Shown: one piece after another, positions 55,847-64,000 of the stretch
Layout of the letters: every line of letters begins with the position of its first letter
How positions within the stretch are numbered: position 1 is the stretch's first letter
NCBI RefSeq assembly: GCF_030272615.1
Contig: NC_081414.1
Location: forward strand, 819,726,396 to 819,790,395
DNA: 64,000 bases
Reading direction: 5' to 3'
From: Cryptomeria japonica
Taxonomy: Eukaryota > Streptophyta > Pinopsida > Cupressales > Cupressaceae
The notes under the pieces: model-generated
The model's input: the letters and a program-made list of their open reading frames with translations, nothing else
Told to the model about the DNA's origin: nothing
Database searches by the model: none
Program-made: the position numbers and the translations under genes

Positions 55847-58195
55847 TCATCTTACTTCTTTTATCTGGCACGGCTTTTTCAATATTAGCTTCCTTGCCTT
55901 TAATTTACCCAGGTACCCTTTGGCCTGATTGTGCCCTCTAGTTGGCCTTCTGTAAGCCACTGGCCAGTTTATTGTGTTTGTTTTTGCGGTCGAAGAGCTT
56001 CCCTGTCTCGTTTGTTTCCTTCTTGTTGACCCCCTACTTTGCTTTTTTCTCCATTTCTTCCCTAGTTCTTTGCTCCGCGCCTTATCTTCCCTCCATTTCT
56101 TGCTTGGTTTCTGTTTGGAGTCTCCATCCCCACTGTTCCTCCTTTTTACCCCTGGAGTATTGTTGGGCGTCCTCATTCTTATTTCTGAGTCATGTAACCA
56201 CGTACACACATGTGGTAGTCTTTTGTAGCATTCTTGTGCACAACACGTCCCTACGTATTCCAGGTCCCATATCTTGTCCACCAGTGGGGCGGGTCCCACA
56301 CCCTTGTAGCGGCCGTCAATGTATTGATCCCCATATTGATGGTACCATTTTACTCTCTCTTCGTCAATCTCTGGTGGCCCAGCCGGGTTGGGGATCACCC
56401 GATACAATGAGTTAGGTCCGGCCTCTACCTCGCCTGCTTCGGAAGCGATGACTAATAGGTCCTTTGTCTTCAGTACCATTTTTAAACATGGGCCTAGGGT
56501 TGCCCCATATTCTTCCAAGTTGAGCTCTTCCTCCAGGTCCACCGGCTCCACCTCTTTAATTATGTTCTCAGCTTTCCTTCGGGCTTCTGCTTCTTCATCA
56601 ATGTCATATGCGACGTATCCCTCCCGAGCTCCTTCATATGGGGCCTGTTTTTTCCAATATCCTAAAACTCGTACCCACACAGTTGTGTCTCCAAAATACA
56701 CATTCGTGAGATGTTTGTGGATCCTGGGAACGGCCACACCTTCCACCCTTTTTGGTACAAGTCGTTCTTCCATTGCCGCCAAGGGCTTCGCCCAGTCGTC
56801 ATCCCTCCGATAGGGTTCTCCTTTTACCACCGGGTCTTCTTTGACCTCCTTGCTTTGACCAATGGTCCAATGCCCTTTTGTGGCATATCCTAGCATGTTG
56901 ATCCCAATCACAGGTTTATTTCTTTCCCTGTAGATTTTTAACTTGGAACCGTTCACCGGGTCCCTGATAGGATTGTTATCCAAAGTCGCCAGCTTTACTG
57001 CTCTGTTCCTACCAACCTCTCTGATTTTATAGGGTCCGAGCCAACGGACCTTGAACTTCCCTGGTCGAAGTTCGTTCCGACCGTTATACTTCAAAACTAA
57101 CTGTCCCGACCGGAAGTTGGCCTTCCGCAGATGCTGGTCGTGCCAATGCTCCCGCCGGCGTTGTGCCACCTCAGTTGCCCATTGTGCCATCAGCCTTCGT
57201 TCATCCAGCTTTATCAAACCATAAAGCCTTGCATTCACACTTTCTGTGTCCCCAAGTCGATTTTCCACCGCCACCCGAAGGCTCGACACGGTGTACTCAG
57301 CTGGTACCATTGCCTCCTGCCCATACATGAGCTGAAACAATGTATGCCCGGTAGTGACTTTGTATGTTGTACGGTAGGCCCATAGCACGACTAGTAGTCT
57401 TTCCTCCCAATCTTTGTGTTCCACCCCACATGATTTGTAGATTATTGATACCAAAACCTTGTTGGTTGCTTCTGCTTGACCATTAGCGCGGGGATAGTAC
57501 GGACTGGATAGGTTATGGAATATTTTTAATTCCATGGTCATGGTACGAATTACTTGATTGACAAAGTGCACTCCCCTGTCACTGGTGATTTGGAGTGGTA
57601 TCCCGTACCTGGTGACAATTTGTTCGTACAGGAACCATGTCGTACTCAGAGCCGTGTTATCCGGCAAGGCCCTAGCTTCTCCCCACTTGGTGAGATATTC
57701 TATGGCAACTACAATATATTTGCACCGGTGTAGGTTACTTGGCTTCAGAGGTCCCACAAAGTCCAAACCCCATTGTTCGAATAGTTCCCGCGGCTGTGAA
57801 GGGAAGAGAGGCATGAAGTCCCTTTTAAGAGGTTTTCTCGCTCGTTGGCAAGTGTCGCATTCGATCACCCATTCTCGAGTGTCGGTGTGTAGAGTTGGCC
57901 ACCATAGACCTGCCAGAAGCACCTTCCTAGCGGTTGCATCCGGTCCCATATGTCCGCCTGCCAATCCATCGTGTGCCTCCTTTAGTACACCGCAAATTTC
58001 CTCCTCCATGACACACCTCCTCAAGATTTGGTCAGGACCCATTTTATATAAAAGCCCATTAATTAGTTGGAAGGTTTTACTCTTCAGTGCCAGCTTCCTC
58101 CGTTCTCCTGAAGGCATCTTGCTTCGAAATGTGCAGGTAGATAGCAACTGGCCTATCTTTTCATACCAGGTTGGTAGTATTGCAATTTGGAACAA
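55847..58195 (-). CDS. G3 integrase with long C-terminal extension (782 aa)
   Basis: An open 782-residue frame follows RNase H after a one-base shift. The zinc-binding HHCC uses H75, H82, C113 and C116. The DDE core has D145 (GLDFVGP), D206 (ITSDRG) and E242 (GQAEATNK), with the standard 35 residues between the last two. A GPY/F-type module (VRWLGPYKIREVG) is near residue 390. There is no chromodomain. The remaining roughly 350 residues are unusual: W- and Y-containing segments (GHWTIGQSKE, VWVRVLGYWKKQAPY, VKWYHQYGDQY, CTWLHDSEIRM), then a Lys/Arg-rich tail that could serve nuclear entry or DNA binding. All catalytic residues are intact. Integrase inserts the element cDNA into host DNA. Confidence 0.93.
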   Translation of the reverse strand: MFQIAILPTWYEKIGQLLSTCTFRSKMPSGERRKLALKSKTFQLINGLLYKMGPDQILRRCVMEEEICGVLKEAHDGLAGGHMGPDATARKVLLAGLWWPTLHTDTREWVIECDTCQRARKPLKRDFMPLFPSQPRELFEQWGLDFVGPLKPSNLHRCKYIVVAIEYLTKWGEARALPDNTALSTTWFLYEQIVTRYGIPLQITSDRGVHFVNQVIRTMTMELKIFHNLSSPYYPRANGQAEATNKVLVSIIYKSCGVEHKDWEERLLVVLWAYRTTYKVTTGHTLFQLMYGQEAMVPAEYTVSSLRVAVENRLGDTESVNARLYGLIKLDERRLMAQWATEVAQRRREHWHDQHLRKANFRSGQLVLKYNGRNELRPGKFKVRWLGPYKIREVGRNRAVKLATLDNNPIRDPVNGSKLKIYRERNKPVIGINMLGYATKGHWTIGQSKEVKEDPVVKGEPYRRDDDWAKPLAAMEERLVPKRVEGVAVPRIHKHLTNVYFGDTTVWVRVLGYWKKQAPYEGAREGYVAYDIDEEAEARRKAENIIKEVEPVDLEEELNLEEYGATLGPCLKMVLKTKDLLVIASEAGEVEAGPNSLYRVIPNPAGPPEIDEERVKWYHQYGDQYIDGRYKGVGPAPLVDKIWDLEYVGTCCAQECYKRLPHVCTWLHDSEIRMRTPNNTPGVKRRNSGDGDSKQKPSKKWREDKARSKELGKKWRKKQSRGSTRRKQTRQGSSSTAKTNTINWPVAYRRPTRGHNQAKGYLGKLKARKLILKKPCQIKEVR

Positions 58196-59912
58196 GTGTG
58201 CGTCTGGATAGTTGGTCGACTATTACATGGGACTTCCCTGGCCGTACGACAATGGTGAAGGTGAATTCCTGTAAGAGTAGTAGCCACCGACTTACTCTCC
58301 CTTGGATGATTGGTTTATTCACTAGGTACATTAGTGCTTGGTGGTCCACATAAAATGTGAACGGCGTAGCCAACAAGTAGTGCCGGAACTTTTGTACTGC
58401 GTACACCATCCCCAGTGCCTCTCGCTTTGTTGTGCTATAGTTTCGTTCGGCCTTTGACAGAAGTCGGCTTGCAAAGAAGACGAAATGGTCTAGTCCTTGC
58501 ACCCCTACCTGGGCGAGGGTAGCACCAATTGCAAAGTTTGAGGTGTCGACGTGTATGTGAAATTCCTTGTTCCAATCTGGGTACACCAATATCGGTGCAC
58601 TCACCAGCCGGTCCTTCAATTCTTTGAAGGCTTCTTCTTGCTTCGTACCCCACACAAACGGCTCTCCCTTCCTTGTCAACTTATCTAAGGGCCAGGACAC
58701 CTGTGCAAAGCCTTTGATGAATCTTCGGTAGTAGCCGACATGGTCGAGGAATGATTTCATCCCTGTTACGTTCGTTGGGCTCTCCATGTTGACAATTACT
58801 CCTATCTTGTCTGGGTCTGTCTTCAATCCTTCCTTACAGACGATGTGGCCCAGGAGTTTCCCTTGTGGTACCATAAACCTGCACTTCTTTGGATTCAGGG
58901 CTAACCTAGCCTTCCTACATCTTTCCATGCATTCCCCCAAAGCCTTCAAATGGGTGTCCTAATCGCTGAAAATCGACCAGTCATCCAGAAATGCTCTGAA
59001 ATTCCCTACTGACATCTTGTCAAAAATGTGCAGAATTATTCGCTGGAAGGTCGTGGGCGCATTGCATAGCCCGAAGGGCATGCGATTATAGGCATACACT
59101 CCTTCCTCCACCACGAATGTGGTCTTCAACTTATCTTCTTCCGCAATACTTATCTGATTGTACCCAGAGAATCCATCCAGAAATGTGTATATTTCGTGCC
59201 CGACGACTTCTTCCAGGATACTGTCAGTGAATGGGATCGGAAATGGGTCCTTGATGGTTACTGCATTTAGGTACCTGAAATCCACACATATCCTTATCTG
59301 ATTAGCCTCTTATTTAAGGGAGATGACTATTGGAGAAACCCAGTCACTTGTTTCCACTTTGAATATAATCCCCGCTTCTAACATTTTATTGATCTCCTCA
59401 TTTACTTTGGCTGCATAGTTTTTGTTCATCCTATATGGCCTCCTTCGTACCGGTCGGGCTCCTGGTACGAGGGTTATGCGACGCACGCATAGCTCCGACA
59501 GTACCCCCTTCAAGTCCTTGTAGGTCCAGGCAAAGACGTCTTTATATTCCAGAAATATCTTGAAGGCTGCTGCCTTTAGCACGAGGTTCCAGTCATCTCC
59601 TACCAGTATCACCTGTGGTTTTGCCTCATTGCCCAGATTAAGCTTCTCCACACCCCGTTCCTCGTACTTGATGGGTTTATCCCGTTCAAACTGGTGGGCT
59701 GGCGTGTCGTCCATTCTTGCCATTCCCTCTTGGTATCTCTCGTACTCCGGGGGAAAGGATTGTTCTTCCGTCCCCCCGCTTGATTCTCCTATCTCACATA
59801 TTTGCAGCATGTGACACTCCAGGTGGAAGACCTCATAGTCCTCCATTTGCCAATGAAAAAGTCCCACCAGTGAACTGGTTTCATCCTCGGAACACCCGTC
59901 CAATTCCAACAC
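58161..59912 (-). pseudogene. G3 reverse transcriptase and RNase H
   Basis: In the gag frame, 59912-59310 carries KDVFAWTYKDLKGVLSELCV and the RT start (RRRPYRMNKNYAAKVNEEIN, KMLEAGIIFKVETSDWVSPI). After a stop at 59310-59312, MDFRYLNAVTIKDPFPIPF, TFLDGFSGYNQISIAEEDKL, MPFGLCNAPTTFQR and the catalytic AFLDDWSIFSD follow. A TAG at 58959-58961 precedes the thumb and RNase H: NPKKCRFMVPQGKLLGHIVC, SFLDHVGYYRRFIKGFAQVS, FHIHVDTSNFAIGATLAQ, NYSTTKREALGMVYAVQKFR, FYVDHQALMYL. The RNase H first motif has DTS, retaining its Asp. All domains are present; only the stops and the shift to integrase prevent translation. Confidence 0.93.
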
Positions 59913-60827
59913 TCCTTCCTCGTCGGTCTCTTTCCCTCCTCTGTCCTGTTTAGAACCCCACTCCCACCGTTTTGAATCTTCTTAGTCGGAGTCTGATGAC
60001 GCGAGCTCTTCGCTAACGGACTGGTTCCTTAGATCAATTACATACTTATGGATGTCATTCTCGATTGAGAGCGTATTCCTTTTCCAGTTGTGGTTAGCTT
60101 TGGCCATGATCAACCACCCCCTTCCCAGAAGAGCGTCATACGCTTTCCTTTCCAGTGGAATGACTACAAAATCAAGAAGGAATTGTTGCGTCCCAATTAC
60201 CACCTTTTGTGCCATGAGGGTACCAAGGGGTTTGATGCCGTGTTGATCCGCACCGACCAGGTGGAAGGTTGGTGGCCAGAGTGTCGACTTGCCGAGGCTT
60301 CACCAAGTTTCCTCTGACAATACGTTGACTCCGAACCCACCATCAACAATGGTGTTTGTAAGCTTTTGTCCCAATATATCCATCTCTACCACTGCAGGTT
60401 TTTGCCCGACGCCCACCGCGAGTAGCATAGGGTTCATGGCATCCGTACCAGATCCCTTCACCGGGTTCGTACCAGATTTTGCCATCGTTTGGTGTTCCTG
60501 ACCGAGGGTAGTGTCCCCGGTTACATTTGTCAAAGCCATCCTTAACTGTGGCATGGTCTGTAGAACGTCAGACACCCGTACGGGTATTGTGGTTTGTAAC
60601 ATCTGCTTGATGATAGTTTTCTCTGGTTCCGACCGAACTGGTGTATCGGCAGCCAGGTGCGAGGCCCTCCGCTCTCCAGCCATTGCCCGCTCGATATCCG
60701 CCCTTGCCTCCTGGAGCCTTTCTTTTTCTGTGCAAGGGTCCGGGTACATGGCTTTCTTGTTCTGTAACCTTGTGATTGCCAGTACGTCTTCTCTTGATCC
60801 CTCCACATCGAGCATGTTCACCCCTTT
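59913..60827 (-). pseudogene. G3 protease
   Basis: The frame from 60821 (MNMLDVEGSREDVLAITRLQ) runs through a helical linker to LTNTIVDGGFGVNVLSEETW, the retropepsin active site (D-G-G). It is cut by a TGA at 60300-60302, and continues with GTLMAQKVVIGTQQFLLDFV and YDALLGRGWLIMAKANHNWK, the second protease half. A TAA at 59982-59984 separates it from the reverse transcriptase linker. It is in frame with gag on one side and reverse transcriptase on the other. The protease would mature the Gag-Pol particle. Confidence 0.85.
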
Positions 60828-62905
60828 TTACTTTGGACAATCTATGTCCTCGTATTTTCTTGGACCGCACCATCTGCACAGCAAACTTCCTACATCACCT
60901 CCGTTTTGGCATTCTCGAGCAAAGTGACCCCATTCATTGCACTTCTTGCACTGAATCATGGGTCGCCCCTTCCCGTTGTATTGAATTCTGCTCCTTGGTG
61001 TGTTATTATTGTATCTGGTGTTCCCCCGCCGATTGTTTTTGTACCCTCCAGGTGAGGCGTCAAAGTTTGTTGTTGGTTTTGGCGGTGTCGTCGGCGGTGT
61101 GGCTTGGTCGGGTTGGGCGTAGAGCACTTGTGTGCTCCTTGCTTTCAAGTTGTACGGGCATTCCTTAGTGGAATGTCTCATTACTTGGCAGATGTCACAG
61201 AAAACTCTATGGGGACAACTTCCTTTAGTGTGTCCTTCAGTCTTGCAGTTAGTACACCATAGTTCTTTTCCTTCCCTACCACTTTCTTTGTCACCTTTTA
61301 ACTCCTTCATCATCCTCATCATATCCTTCCGGAGCGCTTGCACGGTTTTGAATCCCCCCTCGCTATCTTCGTCTGTGCTGTCACCATCGCTGGTTCGTCA
61401 TTTCCCCCGGGATGTCTTGTTTTCACTTTCAATATCCAAGGCACGGTTGTATGCTTCATCGTACAATGGCGGAGGGACCACTTTCATCGTCCTTCTTAGG
61501 GATGGTACCAATCCTTCCAGGAACTACCGCTTCTTGAGGCCATCTGCCAACTAGTTCTCCATTTTGTTAAGTAGTTCCCTCAGCCTTCTGTTATATGCGT
61601 GCACACTTTCGTTTTTTCCTTGTTTGGTATTGTAAATTTCTGCCACAATTTCGTTGTCATCTCGTAGGAGTTTGAATTCTTCCTCAAAGGCCTTCTTCAG
61701 ATTGCTCCAAGACGTTTTATGCTGGGCATCGAGGTCTGTGTACCAGTCAATAGCTATTCCTCGTAGAGTGGCTGGAAATGCCTTCACCCAGTAGTCCCGG
61801 TCGTCCTGGCCATTTGCTTCCCAGATGGTGACGCATGTCTTGCAATGTCGTATGGGGTCCTCTGACCCATCGCCCATGAATTTTGGGAGTTTCTGCTTCT
61901 CCGGGGTGTGTGCCATCGTTCCTTTCTGTTCAGTTTTATGCAGTGCCTGGAAATGGCTATATGTCCGGGGGGTACCGTACGCTCCTGGTCTGGTCGGGCC
62001 CTTGCCAACCGGGCTTTGGTCACCTTCGCTTCTATAGTCCCTCCTTCATGGGGTTTCCAGATCTGATCTTCCTATTTTGATGCCCTCCGACAAGGACAAA
62101 TTTTTAATGCCAAACAACGTTGCTTCAAAAATAGTGGCGATTTCCTCATGCAGGTCTCGTACCACCTCCTCTCCTTGTTCGGAAAATTCCGATTGGGTGC
62201 TTTGTGATTCGGCTCTGGAGTCTTCTTCACTTGACGTCGAGTGTGGGGCCTGGTCGGCGAGATCTTCCTCCACTACGTCTGGAAGTGGCAAGTTCCTAGC
62301 AACCTCGGCCAACTCCTTCCACGTACACGGTTTTTGCCTCTCCCGACTACGACTCTAACTTCTGTTGTGTTTCTCCGGACTCCTCGAGTCGGCAACCTCT
62401 CTTAGTCGTCGTCTCCTATCGGCCTGTTCTTTTATGCGGAGAGATCTCTGTACAGTTCCCTCATTTACTCCTTCGGTAGCAGTGGTACGTCTGTCTTTGT
62501 TCGGCCGTAGGGGCATCAAGTGCCAGAGGTACGGCGCCGACTAGCCTCCCTCTCCTCTTCCTCCCTACGACTCCGTTCCTCATACCGTCAGAGAACTTAT
62601 TGCCGCCGGAGTTCCTTTGTCGTTTCCTCCCTTTGGTCTTGGAGTGCAATCAAGTTCCTAGCGAGTAACCTTGGAATACTCCCGAGTAGGTCAAAGACGG
62701 GGGTGTTGACTCTGAGTTTACCACATACCGTGCCTTCCAAGACGGCTCTCTCCTGAGCCTCTCACTGCACGTACTGCGTGATCGACACGTCCCACAACTC
62801 CACCAAGTCTGTCGTCAACTAATCCTCTCGTTCCTCTTCCGCGGTACTCTCTTCATGCGTGTCGCTGTCCACGACAATTAATTGCTGATTAAACAATCGG
62901 CCCAT
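60828..62905 (-). pseudogene. G3 Gag with multiple zinc knuckles
   Basis: The probable start is ATG 62905 (MGRLFNQQLIVVDSDTHEES), 45 bp from the primer site. A frameshift near 62.45 kb leads into the frame of 62312-62046 and 61916-61551. The Retrotrans_gag core is KLPKFMGDGSEDPIRHCKTC, LRGIAIDWYTDLDAQHKTSW and SVHAYNRRLRELLNKMEN. After stops at 61551, 61524 and 61398, the open stretch 61343-60828 carries four knuckle-like modules. These are CTNCKTEGHTKGSC, CDICQVMRHSTKEC, CKKCNEWGHFAREC and a variant CRWCGPRKYEDIDC with Tyr for His. Most plant gypsy Gags have one or two knuckles. The stop at 60828 is in frame with protease. Confidence 0.85.
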
Positions 62906-62950
62906 TAATTGCTTCCGCCTGCCGCTATAGTTATCTCCAGGTTCGTTCAA

Positions 62951-62962
62951 GCAATGGCGCCA
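62951..62962 (-). promoter_or_regulatory. G3 primer binding site
   Basis: The minus strand reads TTTTGGCGCCATTGCTTG; the site TGGCGCCATTGC starts three bases inside the LTR end. It resembles the TGGCGCC-type sites of many plant gypsy elements; the exact tRNA is not assigned. Confidence 0.85.
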
Positions 62963-62965
62963 AAA

Positions 62966-63311
62966 TGTTTAGTCCTAAATGTATAGTGGTGAATAATCAG
63001 ATAACACAGTATTTCCTGCACGTACCAAGTATTCATGGAACAGAACAATTGCACATCACAACATAAATGCCAAATGATAATAATTAGACCAGAAAGTTAT
63101 ATCTTTATTCCAGTGTCCAGAATTGTCCATACATAATCCCCCTGCCGAGGTTCCAACCAAACACTATATAGACCCGACGGTTGGTCAAGTTGCCAACCGT
63201 TACCAACTCCCAACTATCCGACGAGAACCTCTCGGCAACAACATAAACATAAACACAACATAACATACTTATAACTATTATTCTTACTAACATACGTTTT
63301 TACCCCTAACA
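62966..63311 (-). repeat. G3 5' LTR (346 bp), promoter copy
   Basis: This is the transcriptionally relevant copy for the minus-strand element. A TATA box CTATATAG lies at 63164-63171, with the ACGGTTGG/CCAACCGT inverted repeat just upstream at about 63176-63199. AC-rich tracts ACCAACTCCCAACTATCC beyond it resemble MYB-type AC elements. TSD CTCAA follows at 63312-63316. Confidence 0.96.
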
Positions 63312-63635
63312 CTCAATAACTTCATATTACCCTCTTTCTTGATTATGCCATTTTCAACCTTATGTTTTTGTCTTTGCTATCTTTGTATCCTCAAATCTTT
63401 TATGCACTCGTGAATGACTCATATCGATGCCATCAATTATGAACAAAATGCTCTTAAGGCCTTTGACATTGATGATGATATTTCTATCAACCCCATTCAT
63501 ACATCAATGATAATAACCTCATTCATTTGCTTTGATATCAATGACAATTATGCAGACAATCTCTTCATTCTTCCTTTGATAACTATGATAACTTCCAATT
63601 CCTTTGACATCAATGACAATATTTCCAACATTTTG

Positions 63636-64000
63636 TTGGTAACTATCAATATCTATTTTCCGTTTACAACAAATCTTAATCGATTTATTTTTAGTAATAT
63701 CTGTTGTTTCAGACTTTTAGCTGCCCATACAATTTTTGCCATCATAGCATGTGAACTCTAATCTCGGCCTTCTGAAAATAAAGCTTATTAGTATCTAAGA
63801 GACTGTCGTACAATACCAAGGCATCATACCATTATCTGAAGGAGCACAGCAGATTTGAACCCTTTATCCCTATTGTACCATCAAGATGATCAAAATATTA
63901 ATCAAACCACCTTGTATTATTGAAGCACAGCAGTCTACACTCTTTAACCAGTCTGTACAAGGTTGTTATTAGTATTGGAGCTCCAATACAAAGTAATCGT
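63636..64000. other. Presumed TGA intron or flanking DNA
   Basis: After the S2 duplication no frame, splice-bounded exon or repeat pair is recognisable. There is no similarity to TGA coding sequence in either orientation. Confidence 0.5.

Larger units (their letters stand above)
52220..63311 (-). mobile_element. G3: nearly complete 11.1 kb Ty3/gypsy element with an extra ORF
   Basis: Two 346-bp LTRs (52220-52565 and 62966-63311) with TGTTTA...TAACA ends are flanked by CTCAA on both sides (52215-52219 and 63312-63316). Seven differences between the LTRs by my count indicate recent insertion. On the minus strand the order is primer site, gag with several knuckles, protease, reverse transcriptase, RNase H, integrase with a long C-terminal extension, a GTACG-rich spacer, an extra frame of about 750 codons, polypurine tract. 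Nine nonsense codons and a few frameshifts break the frames. The GC content is much higher than in the surroundings, so it stands out by composition. Confidence 0.95.
51447..63630 (-). mobile_element. S2: solo copia LTR (about 1.09 kb) split by G3
   Basis: Fragments 51447-52219 and 63317-63630 join to a single LTR. It begins TGATGAGCAC, has the G-rich block ATGGGGGGGGCAGGGGCTGA, and ends ATTTCCAACA. TTTTG flanks both outer ends (51442-51446 and 63631-63635), a perfect 5-bp target duplication. The orientation is minus by comparison with C1 (tract ACGTGGAAACCC and the terminal TTGACATCAATGACAA also occur there). With no internal region it is a solo LTR. The G3 insertion must postdate the recombination. 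Confidence 0.92.

Noticed and set aside
55942-56813. Two plus-strand frames of 157 and 141 codons
   Set aside because: Antisense to the integrase C-terminal extension.
58161-58195. Programmed frameshift between RNase H and integrase in G3
   Set aside because: No slippery heptamer is visible at the overlap; the upstream part of the integrase frame already reads like the normal linker, so a one-base indel is more likely.
57558-58211. 217-codon plus-strand open frame
   Set aside because: Exactly antisense to the integrase HHCC and catalytic core; no motif of its own.

Overview
This is nuclear DNA from a large, repeat-rich plant genome, most likely a conifer or other gymnosperm. Nearly all of it is LTR retrotransposons nested inside one another. 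The only host coding sequence I recognise is one terminal exon of a TGA-type (group D) bZIP transcription factor on the minus strand at 50285-50437. No bacterial, organellar, rRNA, CRISPR or operon-like feature is present. The gymnosperm assignment is an inference from gene density, element decay and an apparently huge intron.

Layout. (1) 1-8215: the 5' part of a minus-strand Ty3/gypsy element of Tat-like type, called G1 here. It has an LTR, a 2.5 kb leader full of CACAGACGCG repeats, gag, protease with a G-patch, and the start of reverse transcriptase; the rest lies left of the window. (2) 8216-11665: no supported gene. (3) 11666-21649: a three-level nest. A short-LTR copia-type element without pol (C0) contains a gag-plus-protease-only gypsy element (G2a), whose 3' LTR contains a 1178-bp solo copia LTR (S1). 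(4) 21650-27283: unannotated DNA with a possible SINE, a possible LINE tail and a 42-bp tandem repeat. (5) 27284-45725: a plus-strand gag-plus-protease-only gypsy element (G2b), relative of G2a, split by a truncated copia element (C2, about 30.72-33.91 kb) and a complete but decayed copia element (C1, 35580-43622). (6) 45726-50284: intergenic DNA with a 135-bp foldback element, ending in the presumed 3' UTR of the TGA gene. (7) 50285-64000: the TGA terminal exon, then what appears to be intron. It holds a solo copia LTR (S2) that was itself hit by an 11.1 kb minus-strand gypsy element (G3, 52220-63311).

How the parts work together. G1 and G3 carry gag and pol in one reading frame, broken mainly by nonsense codons. 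G2a and G2b have gag and a protease-like domain but no reverse transcriptase or integrase, so they must have depended on enzymes from other elements. G3 is the youngest full element: its 346-bp LTRs differ at seven positions by my count, and it has a perfect CTCAA target duplication. It carries an extra sense-strand gene of about 750 codons downstream of integrase, plus a roughly 350-residue C-terminal extension on integrase. Nesting gives an insertion order. S2 entered the TGA-side DNA, collapsed to a solo LTR, and then received G3. C0 preceded G2a, which preceded S1. G2b preceded C1 and C2.

All boundaries come from reading the sequence by eye. Family names rest on motifs, not database searches.
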